From: an uncultured Collinsella sp.
GTDB taxonomy: Bacteria; Actinomycetota; Coriobacteriia; Coriobacteriales; Coriobacteriaceae
Length of the DNA stretch: 7,904 nt
Assembly (NCBI GenBank): GCA_900552755.1
Contig: USAY01000091.1
Span: 1-7,904 of the forward strand
Direction of reading: 5' to 3'
Shown: positions 1 to 6,194 of the stretch, piece after piece
How the letters are laid out: each line of letters starts with the position of its first letter
Numbering within the stretch: position 1 is the stretch's first letter
Translations under genes and position numbers: made by a program
Notes under the pieces: generated by a model
Told to the model about the DNA's origin: nothing
What the model saw: only the letters and a program-made list of their open reading frames with translations
The model's database searches: none

Positions 1-432
1 GGCACCAAGGCGCTGGTCGTGCTGGGCGGTGACAAGCATACGCGCGATGAGCTCGTCTCGGCGGCACTCGGCTCGGTTGATCGAGCTCTGCTCGAGCGCG
101 TGCTTTTCCGCTGCGGCTCGGTTGGCGATGGGGGAGACGAGCTGATCGACGAGGCCGTGGCCCTGGCGACCGACGAAGGCGTGGACTTTGTCCTGGCGAT
201 CGGCGATGCCGATACTGCCGGCTTTGCGCGCGAACTCGCGCGTCGCATGGCGGCGCTCGATGCCGGCGAAGACGGTTTTGTTCCTTATGGATGTATTGTC
301 TCGGAGGGCAAGGTGCCTGCCGTCGTGGGAGCCGGCGAGGTTCCCGTTTTTGCCATTATCGCTCCCGAACTGCTTGAGGGCATTGGGTCTCCTCTGCGAG
401 AGTTGCTCGGTAGCGTCTGCGCCGCGGCCTGA
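1..432 (+). CDS. 3' end of an unrecognised protein gene
   Basis: The reading frame is open from the first base of the window and ends with TGA, so only the last 143 residues are seen and the start lies upstream. I do not recognise the family. The visible part looks like an alternating beta/alpha fold: hydrophobic strands (ALVVLGGD near the left edge, then VDFVLAIGD about 60 residues later) are each followed by helices rich in Ala, Glu and Arg. The C-terminal part has short strands (VPAVVGAG, VPVFAII) and ends in a small Ala-rich helix. No membrane segment or signal sequence is visible in this piece. The composition is Gly/Ala/Val-rich and similar to the pgi product. It reads toward pgi but is separated from it by about 200 bases holding a dyad element, so it is probably not in the same transcript. 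Coding status is likely from the uninterrupted frame and codon bias; function is unknown. Confidence 0.7.
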   Translation, partial: GTKALVVLGGDKHTRDELVSAALGSVDRALLERVLFRCGSVGDGGDELIDEAVALATDEGVDFVLAIGDADTAGFARELARRMAALDAGEDGFVPYGCIVSEGKVPAVVGAGEVPVFAIIAPELLEGIGSPLRELLGSVCAAA

Positions 433-442
433 TATTTGCCAT

Positions 443-506
443 AAAGGGACAGGTTAATTTTTGTAGGTAAAGCGTTTGACCTGCCATAATTGACCTGTCC
501 CTTTTT
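443..506. repeat. Long nested inverted repeat, REP-like or bidirectional terminator
   Basis: The outer arms pair 443-459 with 488-504 (17 pairs including one G-T), starting with AAAGGGACAGGT and ending with ACCTGTCCCTTT. Inside lies a second hairpin, AGGTAAA at 465-471 against TTTGACCT at 475-482 with one bulged base and a GCG loop. The right arm runs into TTTTT and the left arm starts with AAA, so an RNA hairpin followed by U's could form on either strand. It starts 10 bases after the upstream gene stops and can act as its terminator. The nested symmetry and the GGGACAGG core resemble REP-type palindromes mobilised by REP-associated tyrosine transposases; that link is recollection and inference. 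Confidence 0.6.
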
Positions 507-543
507 GGTCGGTCGCCGTTTGGGGGCGGATTGGCAACGCTCG

Positions 544-572
544 CTGATTACGGTCTTGACCTGCGCTAGAAT
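544..572 (+). promoter_or_regulatory. Candidate pgi promoter
   Basis: A -10-like TAGAAT lies at 567-572 with a weak -35-like CTGATT at 544-549, 17 bases apart. A better -35 match (TTGACC at 556-561) is only 5 bases from TAGAAT and cannot pair with it; read with an 18-base spacer it would need TCTGAT at 580-585 as its -10. Transcription starting just after 572 would give a short leader that contains the hairpin at 590-613. The position fits a pgi promoter but the match is weak. Confidence 0.25.
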
Positions 573-589
573 AGGGTCGTCTGATTATC

Positions 590-613
590 CGGGCGCATGG
601 AGGTGTGCGCCCG
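590..613 (+). promoter_or_regulatory. Hairpin in the pgi leader exposing a GGAGG loop
   Basis: CGGGCGCA (590-597) and TGCGCCCG (606-613) form a perfect 8-bp stem. The 8-base loop, TGGAGGTG, contains a second Shine-Dalgarno-like GGAGG. The hairpin ends 7 bases before the true ribosome binding site. It may stabilise the message or influence ribosome loading; no U-run follows, so it is not a terminator. Confidence 0.45.
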
Positions 614-620
614 TATGTTG

Positions 621-626
621 AGGAGG
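621..626 (+). promoter_or_regulatory. Ribosome binding site fixing the pgi start
   Basis: AGGAGG is followed by a 5-base spacer and ATG at 632. The reading frame is open back to an in-frame GTG at 605, but the Shine-Dalgarno sequence lies inside that extension, so ATG 632 is the start. Confidence 0.85.
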
Positions 627-631
627 ACTTT

Positions 632-2326
632 ATGGCAACTGTTGCCGCACCTATCGACGCTACGTCGACCGCCGCTTGGAAGGCGCTCGAGGCCCATCAG
701 GAGAAGCTCGAGGCCGAGGGTATCGACCTCAAGGCCTGGTTCGCCGCTGACGCTGACCGCGTGAACAAGCTGAGCTTTGATGCCGGTGACCTGCACTTCG
801 ACCTGTCCAAGAACCTGGTGACCGATGAGACCGTCAAGCTGCTGTGCGATCTTGCCCGCGAGGTGAAGCTCGAGGAGCGCCGCGACGCCATGTTCTCCGG
901 CGAGCACATCAACACCACCGAGGACCGCGCCGTCCTGCACACCGCGCTTCGCCGTCCGGCAAGCGAGAAGGGCCAGCTCATCGTTGACGGCCAGGATATC
1001 GTCGCCGACGTGCACGAGGTCCTCGACCGCATGTATGCGTTCGCCGAGCGCGTGCGCTCCGGTGAGTGGAAGGGCGTTACCGGCAAGAAGATCGAGCACC
1101 TGGTGTCCATCGGCATCGGTGGCTCCGATCTGGGCCCGGTCATGGCCTACGAGGCCCTGCGTCCCTACGCCGACGCCGGTATCGACTGCCGCTACATCTC
1201 CAACATCGACCCCAACGACCAGGCCGAGAAGCTCAAGGGCCTGGATCCCGAGACCACGCTCGTGATCATCGTCTCCAAGACCTTCACCACGCTCGAGACC
1301 CTCACCAACGCCCGCGAGGTCAAGACCTGGATGCTCGAGCAGCTCAAGGCTCAGGGCGCCATCGACGGTTCCGATGAGCAGAACGCCGACGCCGTTGCCA
1401 AGCACTTCGTCGCCGTTTCCACCGCACTCGAGAAGGTCGAGGCCTTCGGTATCGACCCCGCCAACGCCTTCGGCTTCTGGAACTGGGTCGGCGGCCGCTA
1501 CTCCGTCGACTCCGCCGTGGGCCTGTCGCTGATCGTCGTGCTCGGCCCCGAGCGCTTCCAGCAGTTCCTCGAGGGCTTCCATGCTATCGATGAGTACTTC
1601 TGCAATACCCCGCTCGAGAACAATGCCGTCGCGCTGATGGGCCTGCTCAACGTCTGGTACGTCAACTTCTTCGGTTCCAAGAGCCATGCCGTGCTTCCGT
1701 ACTGCCAGTACCTGCACCGTTTCCCGGCCTACCTGCAGCAGCTCACCATGGAGTCCAACGGCAAGCATGTCCGCTGGGACGGCAGCGCCGTGACCTCCGA
1801 CACCGGTGAGATCTTCTGGGGCGAGCCCGGCACCAACGGTCAGCACGCCTTCTACCAGCTGCTGCACCAGGGCACCGTGGTGGTCCCGGCCGACTTTATC
1901 GCTTTCGCCAACACTGCCAACCCCGCAACCGACGGCGGCCAGGATGTCCACGAGCTGTTCCTGGGCAACTTCCTGGCCCAGACCAAGGCGCTCGCCTTTG
2001 GCAAGACGGCCGACGAGGTCCGTGCCGAGGGCACGCCCGAGCAGATCGTCCCGGCCCGTTGCTTTGAGGGCAACCGCCCGACGACCTCGATCTTCGGCGA
2101 CACGCTGACCCCGTTCGCGCTCGGCGAGCTCATCGCCCTGTACGAGCACATCACGTTTGTCGAGGGCACGGTCTGGGGCATCGACTCCTACGACCAGTGG
2201 GGCGTCGAGCTGGGCAAGCAGCTTGCCAAGCAGATCACCCCTGCTTTCCACGACGATGCCGCCAAGGCCGAGCAGGACGCTTCGACCCAGGCGCTCATCG
2301 AGTTCTACCGCGCTCACCGCAAGTAA
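632..2326 (+). CDS. pgi: Glucose-6-phosphate isomerase
   Basis: The product (564 residues, normal for the long bacterial/eukaryotic-type enzyme) interconverts glucose-6-phosphate and fructose-6-phosphate in glycolysis and gluconeogenesis; it is cytosolic. Seen in order: [11 protein letters not shown] from residue 159 and SKTFTTLET (sugar-phosphate binding), the first family signature VGGRYS with Arg289, ESNGK with the proton-transferring Glu374, GTNGQH with His405 (ring opening), and the second signature ending GVELGK with Lys529. All key residues are present. The N-terminal 20 residues are Ala/Thr-rich without a signal peptide. The start is set by AGGAGG five bases upstream. Codon use is strongly biased to C- and G-ending codons, typical of a highly expressed gene. 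It is probably transcribed alone: its own leader hairpin lies upstream and a strong terminator starts about 30 bases after the TAA. The last 28 bases of coding sequence plus stop-codon T recur exactly at 6626-6653. Confidence 0.98.
   Translation: MATVAAPIDATSTAAWKALEAHQEKLEAEGIDLKAWFAADADRVNKLSFDAGDLHFDLSKNLVTDETVKLLCDLAREVKLEERRDAMFSGEHINTTEDRAVLHTALRRPASEKGQLIVDGQDIVADVHEVLDRMYAFAERVRSGEWKGVTGKKIEHLVSIGIGGSDLGPVMAYEALRPYADAGIDCRYISNIDPNDQAEKLKGLDPETTLVIIVSKTFTTLETLTNAREVKTWMLEQLKAQGAIDGSDEQNADAVAKHFVAVSTALEKVEAFGIDPANAFGFWNWVGGRYSVDSAVGLSLIVVLGPERFQQFLEGFHAIDEYFCNTPLENNAVALMGLLNVWYVNFFGSKSHAVLPYCQYLHRFPAYLQQLTMESNGKHVRWDGSAVTSDTGEIFWGEPGTNGQHAFYQLLHQGTVVVPADFIAFANTANPATDGGQDVHELFLGNFLAQTKALAFGKTADEVRAEGTPEQIVPARCFEGNRPTTSIFGDTLTPFALGELIALYEHITFVEGTVWGIDSYDQWGVELGKQLAKQITPAFHDDAAKAEQDASTQALIEFYRAHRK
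2297..2324 (+). repeat. 28-bp exact direct repeat, left copy (pgi 3' end)
   Basis: It covers the last nine codons of pgi plus the T of its stop codon, starting ATCGAGTTC and ending CACCGCAAGT. The second copy at 6626-6653 matches at all 28 positions, whereas the bases just after both copies differ clearly. A perfect short repeat at the 3' end of a housekeeping gene is the usual signature of a site-specific integration point, but it may instead mark the edge of a duplication. Confidence 0.85.
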
Positions 2327-2356
2327 TCTGCGCAGCTAAAGCTGGCGCTTAGCAGG

Positions 2357-2391
2357 AAGGGGCCCGTATCCGTTGGGATACGGGCCCTTTT
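2357..2391 (+). terminator. Rho-independent terminator of pgi
   Basis: A perfect 12-bp stem, GGGCCCGTATCC (2360-2371) with GGATACGGGCCC (2376-2387), closes a GTTG loop. It is flanked by AA on the left and followed by TTTT (2388-2391). It starts about 30 bases after the pgi stop. A nearly identical hairpin is found at 6684-6720. Confidence 0.93.
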
Positions 2392-2482
2392 GCTGTTTAG
2401 ATGGGGTGGAGCGCATCGACATGGCGCTCGGTGGCCGCTCTTGATTCACGACGCTCTTCGACGTTAGCAATATACTTCTACG

Positions 2483-2568
2483 GCTAATTTCATACCACTT
2501 ACCGGAAGGCAAGTGCGCTACATGTTTTACGGGCGTACATTGAACGTGGTTTTTCGCGCGAAACCACG
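2483..2568 (+). promoter_or_regulatory. Conserved control region of the first deoC
   Basis: Comparing this upstream region with that of the second deoC gives two conserved blocks. An 18-base block (2483-2500, GCTAATTTCATACCACTT) and a longer one from 2531, beginning GGGCGTACATTGAACG, are separated by 30 bases in both copies. The 30 bases between them have almost entirely drifted. The conserved blocks are therefore probably protein or RNA polymerase contact sites. A convincing -35/-10 pair could not be assigned: TACATT at 2536-2541 is -10-like but lacks a -35 partner, and TATACT at 2471-2476 lies further upstream. Confidence 0.6.
2545..2568 (+). promoter_or_regulatory. 8-bp dyad upstream of deoC (operator or leader hairpin)
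   Basis: CGTGGTTT (2545-2552) and AAACCACG (2561-2568) are perfect inverted arms around an 8-base spacer, TTCGCGCG. The same arms occur before the second deoC with one base different in the spacer. It ends 22 bases before the GGGGAGGT ribosome binding site, so it could be an operator for a deo-type repressor or a hairpin in the leader. The binding protein is unknown. Confidence 0.55.
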
Positions 2569-2603
2569 AATCGATTGCCAGTCCCGAACAGGGGAGGTCC
2601 AGC

Positions 2604-3278
2604 ATGACCCTTGCCAAGCCCATCAATAAGCACATTGACTACATCGACGCGCCCGAGGACACGTTCGAACAATATGTCGAGAAGGCGCTGAAGTATGACT
2701 TCCGTTGCGTGTTTGCGAATCTGCAGGAATATGCGACGGGTCGCGCCATGCTCGAGGGTTCTGACATCATCCTTGCCGGCGCTATCGACTTTCCCCAGGG
2801 AACGATGACGCTTGAGGAAAAACTCGCGAGGTTCGAAGAGTATGCCGCATGCGGCTTTACCGAGATCGATTACGTGTTGAACCAGGAATCGGTTGAGAAC
2901 CGTGACTTTGGCGCCATCGAGCACGAGATGACTGCGATCGCCGATTTTTGCCGTGAGCGCGGTATCACCGATAAGGTAATCGTCGAGATGTGCAAGCTGG
3001 ATGGCGATGACGCCGCCAAGCGTCGCGTGTGCGAAATTGCCCTTGAGGCTAAGCCGGGCTTTCTTAAGACGTCGACCGGCAGAAGCTTTGGCGGCGCCAA
3101 ACTCCAAGATGTGCAGCTGATGCGTGAGGTGCTTGGCGACGCCGTGGCAATCAAGGCGGCTGGCGGCATCCACAACTACGAGGAGGCTCTCGCATTTATC
3201 GAGGCGGGTGCCAGCGCGCTGGGCGCCTCGGCAGGCATCGCAATCGTCGAGGGCGCACCGGAAGACGAGCGCCGCTAG
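2604..3278 (+). CDS. deoC: Deoxyribose-phosphate aldolase, first copy
   Basis: DERA cleaves 2-deoxyribose-5-phosphate to glyceraldehyde-3-phosphate and acetaldehyde in deoxynucleoside salvage; it is a cytosolic class I (Schiff-base) aldolase with a TIM-barrel fold. The 224-residue product is within the usual family length. It shows the Schiff-base motif FLKTSTGR with Lys155, the second lysine in IKAAGGI (Lys184), and Asp89 in EIDYVLN at the position of the family's catalytic aspartate. The start follows GGGGAGGT with 5 bases spacing. It is preceded by its own control region and by the pgi terminator, so it is expressed separately from pgi. Its TAG stop overlaps the stop codon of the convergent virD4-like gene within the tetranucleotide CTAG. 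A second full-length copy at 7031-7705 differs at 18 residues by hand count, none of them at the catalytic positions. Confidence 0.95.
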   Translation: MTLAKPINKHIDYIDAPEDTFEQYVEKALKYDFRCVFANLQEYATGRAMLEGSDIILAGAIDFPQGTMTLEEKLARFEEYAACGFTEIDYVLNQESVENRDFGAIEHEMTAIADFCRERGITDKVIVEMCKLDGDDAAKRRVCEIALEAKPGFLKTSTGRSFGGAKLQDVQLMREVLGDAVAIKAAGGIHNYEEALAFIEAGASALGASAGIAIVEGAPEDERR

Positions 3279-4579
3279 CGTGAGGGTTCAATCTGAGCGT
3301 TTTGGGCTTCGGGGAGTTCTACATAGAGCGGGTGGTCCTCGAGCCTAAAGCGCTCAACTTGTTGTGGGGCGTGGCCGCGGACGAAGAGCCAGGAACGGTC
3401 GACGGGCGTTGCCATGAGCGTGCTGGGCAGCGCGTCGGCGCGGTCGGAAAACACCCGGGCACTCTCGGGATCCTGGAACGCCAGCACCAGATGCGTGTCG
3501 CAGTTGCCCATGATGGAGCGTGCGCGTGCCTCGCCATAGAGCGCATCGAGCTGGTTGGTCGACTGCAGCAGCAGCGTTGCCCAGATGTTGCGGCTTCGGA
3601 TAATCGAGAGCACGTTGTCGATCTGGGGGATCTGCAGATTTGCGAAGTCATCGAGCATAAAGCGCACGGGCACGGGCAGGCTGCCGTCGGGCTGCCTATC
3701 GGCCTCACGAATGAGGCCCATAAACGCTTGCGTAATAAAGAGGCCGGTCAGCGGATCGAGATTGCGGTCAATATCGCTTACGGTTACAAACAGGGCGCAG
3801 GGGGTGTGTCCCATGGAAGCGAAGTCCACCTGATGGCACTCACGATAGAGCTGTGCCGCACCGTCGAATCCCAGACACATGACCTTTTCGGCAAGGATGC
3901 CGACGATGCTCGCGTGCATGCGCTCGGCATTTTGCGTAATGGCGTAGCGCCGCCATAGCGAGAGGGCATAGCTTTGGGGGTCGGTCGTGATCAGATCGTC
4001 AAACAATCGGGCCGTGGCACCGTCCTGCAGGTGCTCGATCAGCTTGATGACCGAGCTGATCGTCTGCTCGTCGGCGGGTAGCTGTTCGGTGACGTAGGCG
4101 ATAAGACACGACAGCAGGTTTGCCGCCGCATGATCCCAAAAAGGCTGGTTGTTGTCCTCGATGGGGCAGATGGCCTTTGCCACCGAGAGGATGTCCTGCT
4201 GGTTGGGCCTGCCGTCCGCCTTGCGGCGAATGTGCCTCAGGGGGTTGTAGCCGCAGCGCTCGATGCCGGGCGCAAGGGCCGGGACGGTGTTGAGGTCGGC
4301 GAAGTTGAGACATTGCACGCGGTAACCGTGGGCTGCCAGCACGGGTCCCACTTCGCGACAGAGCGTGCCTTTGGTGTCGAGCACGATGTAGCTTGCGTTC
4401 ATTTGCAGCAGGTTGGGCTTGAGGACGTTTCGGGTCTTGCCGGCTCCCGAGGGGCCGATCACAAGTGCGTTGTTGTTGAGTCCCGTTTGGCGGGTGTCGC
4501 AGGAAAGCGTTCGATCCTTGGCGAGGATGGTGGACGATGCGGACTTAGATGCGGCGAGGCGGCTGGCGAGGTTAGACAT
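3275..4579 (-). CDS. VirD4/TraG-type coupling ATPase lacking a membrane anchor
   Basis: Coupling proteins of this family are RecA-like ATPases that bring relaxase-bound DNA or protein substrates to a type IV secretion channel. The 434-residue product has Walker A GPSGAGKT (residues 42-49), then YIVLDTKG, the family motif QPFWDHAAANLL near 145-156, Walker B FMLDDFAN with Asp310-Asp311, and IIRSRNIWATLLLQSTNQL, closely following the VirD4/TraG pattern. Unusually, Walker A begins 42 residues in and no transmembrane segment precedes it; typical members are about 600 residues with an N-terminal anchor. The start is supported by AAGGAGGT five bases upstream, and ATG overlaps the TAA of the ClpP-like gene by 8 bases (ATGTCTAA), implying translational coupling. 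The last seven residues may come from deoC-flanking DNA. pIP501 TraJ is a known coupling protein without an anchor that relies on a membrane partner; whether that applies here is inference. Confidence 0.9.
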   Translation of the reverse strand: MSNLASRLAASKSASSTILAKDRTLSCDTRQTGLNNNALVIGPSGAGKTRNVLKPNLLQMNASYIVLDTKGTLCREVGPVLAAHGYRVQCLNFADLNTVPALAPGIERCGYNPLRHIRRKADGRPNQQDILSVAKAICPIEDNNQPFWDHAAANLLSCLIAYVTEQLPADEQTISSVIKLIEHLQDGATARLFDDLITTDPQSYALSLWRRYAITQNAERMHASIVGILAEKVMCLGFDGAAQLYRECHQVDFASMGHTPCALFVTVSDIDRNLDPLTGLFITQAFMGLIREADRQPDGSLPVPVRFMLDDFANLQIPQIDNVLSIIRSRNIWATLLLQSTNQLDALYGEARARSIMGNCDTHLVLAFQDPESARVFSDRADALPSTLMATPVDRSWLFVRGHAPQQVERFRLEDHPLYVELPEAQNAQIEPSR

Positions 4580-5189
4580 GGGCGACCTCCTTGGTGGTCG
4601 AGAGGATTTCGTGGGCAAAGCCGAGCTCGACGGCGCGCTCGGCCGAAAGGTAGGTGTCTTTTGCAGTGAGGGACTGGATGCGCTTGGGCGTGAGGCCGCT
4701 GCGGTCCGAGAGGATTTGCGTGAGGGTCTTGCGGGTCTGCATGAGACGCCGGCTGGTTTCTTGCAGCGCAAGTGCCGAGCCGCCTGCCCCCTGGGGGATC
4801 AGCGGGTCGTGAATCATGAGCTCTGCATGGGGCGCCATACGGCGATCGTCGCCGCCCATAAAGATCACGGCGCCCATGGACGCGGCGAATTCCAGGCAGA
4901 CGGTGCGGATGGGGCACGATGCGAGGCGCATGGCGTCATAGATCGCAAGACCCGATCGCACGCTTCCGCCGGCGCTGGCGACAAATATGGTGATGGGGCG
5001 GCTGGGGTCGGTGGCATCGAGCAGGCGGATCTGCTGGCATAGGTCGTGGGCCATCGGGGTTTCGATGTTTCCCATGACGGAGAGCTCGCGACGGGCGAGC
5101 ATCTCATCGTAAATGCTGGTGAGCGTGATGCCTCGGGCGGATTCACGCATGGTGAGGGGGCTGATGATGGGGGAATGATTGGTGTCCAT
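4572..5189 (-). CDS. ClpP-like serine peptidase of the cassette
   Basis: ClpP peptidases form barrel-shaped oligomers that degrade proteins delivered by AAA+ unfoldases. The 205-residue product has the ClpP landmarks in order: SAGGSVRSGLAIYDAM (72-87, compare SPGGS..AG.AIYD), AASMGA with nucleophile Ser104, MIHDPL with His127, and AKDTYLSAERAVELGF with Asp178. The triad looks complete. The first ~20 residues are not clearly conserved, and the region after His127 (PQGAGGSA) is the usual handle-helix entry. The start has AAAGGAG about five bases upstream. It overlaps the virD4-like gene and follows the 296-residue orphan gene by 63 bases, a gap containing a 6-bp GC hairpin (5232-5253) without a U-run, so the three genes probably form one operon. 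No Clp ATPase is nearby; it may use a host one or act alone. As it sits in a conjugation-type cassette, it is more likely an accessory ClpP paralogue than the housekeeping enzyme (inference). Confidence 0.9.
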   Translation of the reverse strand: MDTNHSPIISPLTMRESARGITLTSIYDEMLARRELSVMGNIETPMAHDLCQQIRLLDATDPSRPITIFVASAGGSVRSGLAIYDAMRLASCPIRTVCLEFAASMGAVIFMGGDDRRMAPHAELMIHDPLIPQGAGGSALALQETSRRLMQTRKTLTQILSDRSGLTPKRIQSLTAKDTYLSAERAVELGFAHEILSTTKEVAHV

Positions 5190-5252
5190 GAGGACTCCTT
5201 TCTGTTGGTTGTGTTGTGGAATAGGATTGTTGCCCGCGGAGGGGCTGGCGGG

Positions 5253-6143
5253 CTACAGGGTTCGTCCGAGCCTGAGATCGAGCTCGGTTGTGGGGCAGAC
5301 TGCCTGTTCGTGCGGCTCGCAAGCGCCAAGGGCTCCAAAGCGATAGAGCGTTGCGGCGGGCGTGGTGTAGGCGAGCCGCAGCTGATGCTCGACAGGGGCA
5401 CATCCGTCATTTTTGTAATGAGCCGCGTAGTACTGCGCGATGCTGGCGTTCATCTCGCTGCCATTGCGATGGCGCTCAAACTGGCGTCTGCAGGTCTCGA
5501 TGATCTTTGCTACCGACTTGGGTGCCGTCGCGGGAACAAGGGCGAGATAGCCCTCAAATAGCTCGTTGATGCTCAGGAGGCACAGCAGGTCGATTAGCGT
5601 CCTTATGGCTGTTCCCTCGGCAGAAAAATGCGCGGTCATGCGGTTATATCGGTTGCGGTCGACGATGGCCGCATGGGGTCTTGGAGTTTTCTGCCCCGTG
5701 GTCCCGGGCTTTTGCCGCGCCTGTGTATTGAGCTCGACGTTGCAGCGCTTGAGGCCGTCCAACGGAAGGAACAGTGCGGTGCGCAGGGTGTTCCGCTTGC
5801 TTTCGAGTTCATGACGCTCGTCGGGTTCCCATTCGAGCTTGAGTTTCGTGTCAAGCGCCGTAAGCATATGGGCTAGGCAGCCTACGGTAAGAACGTACGA
5901 ATCGTTGTCGCGTTTTGGGGCATAGGGGTCTGTCAGCTTGCGAATGTCGGGGTCGCCCATGATCTTTGTGCAGCGCTTCAGCAGTTGAGGGTGGTCGGCC
6001 AAGATCGTCGCGAGCGGTAGCGACGCGTAGTTCTTGATGGTCGCGGCGGCAAAGGCGGCGTCATATTCGTTTGCATATGCTCGCTCAATGCGGGCATCCA
6101 GAATGCTTTTCTTATCGCCGTCTTCAGCGTGGTGGTTTGTCAT
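5253..6143 (-). CDS. 296-residue orphan protein, first gene of the cassette
   Basis: I do not recognise this family. The product looks soluble: no signal peptide and no clear transmembrane helix, although residues around IRTLIDLLCLLSINELFEGYLALV form a long hydrophobic or amphipathic helix that might bind a membrane or partner. The N-terminus is polar (MTNHHAEDGDKKS), the middle holds a Lys/Pro/Thr-rich linker (QARQKPGTTGQKTPRP), and the C-terminal half has basic and aromatic segments (CRRQFERHRNGS, IAQYYAAHYKN). It contains several cysteines but no CxxC pair. ATG is preceded by GGAG with a 5-base spacer. It is the promoter-proximal gene, reading toward the ClpP-like and VirD4-like genes, so a role as adaptor, substrate or regulator of that pair is possible. 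That role is pure context inference. Confidence 0.75.
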   Translation of the reverse strand: MTNHHAEDGDKKSILDARIERAYANEYDAAFAAATIKNYASLPLATILADHPQLLKRCTKIMGDPDIRKLTDPYAPKRDNDSYVLTVGCLAHMLTALDTKLKLEWEPDERHELESKRNTLRTALFLPLDGLKRCNVELNTQARQKPGTTGQKTPRPHAAIVDRNRYNRMTAHFSAEGTAIRTLIDLLCLLSINELFEGYLALVPATAPKSVAKIIETCRRQFERHRNGSEMNASIAQYYAAHYKNDGCAPVEHQLRLAYTTPAATLYRFGALGACEPHEQAVCPTTELDLRLGRTL

Positions 6144-6194
6144 AGCTTCTCCAATCGGTTGATGTTCGTGCTGTTTGTTGATGCGTTGGTTGTC

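Larger units (their letters stand above)
2297..3299 (+). repeat. Left copy of a ~1 kb imperfect direct duplication
   Basis: The block holds the pgi tail, the terminator, the deoC control region and deoC, in the same order and orientation as at 6626-7726. The coding part is similar throughout. The intergenic part keeps only the terminator and the regulatory blocks, and the right copy is about 100 bases longer there. After the deoC stop a CTGAGCG heptamer sits at the same distance in both copies, so homology may run to about 3299. Confidence 0.8.

Noticed and set aside
556..572. TTGACC and TAGAAT as one promoter
   Set aside because: Only 5 bases separate them, far too close for a -35/-10 pair.
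605..631. GTG start nine codons upstream of the pgi ATG
   Set aside because: The strong AGGAGG at 621-626 lies inside this extension and is correctly spaced for ATG 632.
566..2317. A 583-codon open frame on the minus strand opposite pgi
   Set aside because: It mirrors the C/G-ending codon bias of pgi, has a Leu/Gly/Val/Asp-rich low-complexity product, no ribosome binding site and no recognisable domain. The plus strand is unambiguous pgi.
2499..3173. 224-codon minus-strand frame opposite the first deoC
   Set aside because: It is a shadow of the deoC coding bias; the similar frame opposite the second copy is shifted and interrupted differently, and neither has a start signal.
3302..3958. Plus-strand frames opposite the virD4-like gene (also 4130-4669)
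   Set aside because: They lie opposite clear VirD4 motifs and lack ribosome binding sites or domains.
4580..4771. 64-codon upstream extension of the virD4-like frame
   Set aside because: It overlaps the ClpP-like gene in another frame, is rich in Pro/Arg/Ser and would bypass the AAGGAGGT site before ATG 4579. It does not supply a membrane anchor either.
4413..5561. Plus-strand frames opposite the ClpP-like and orphan genes
   Set aside because: These are shadows of the minus-strand genes, with no ribosome binding sites and low-complexity products.
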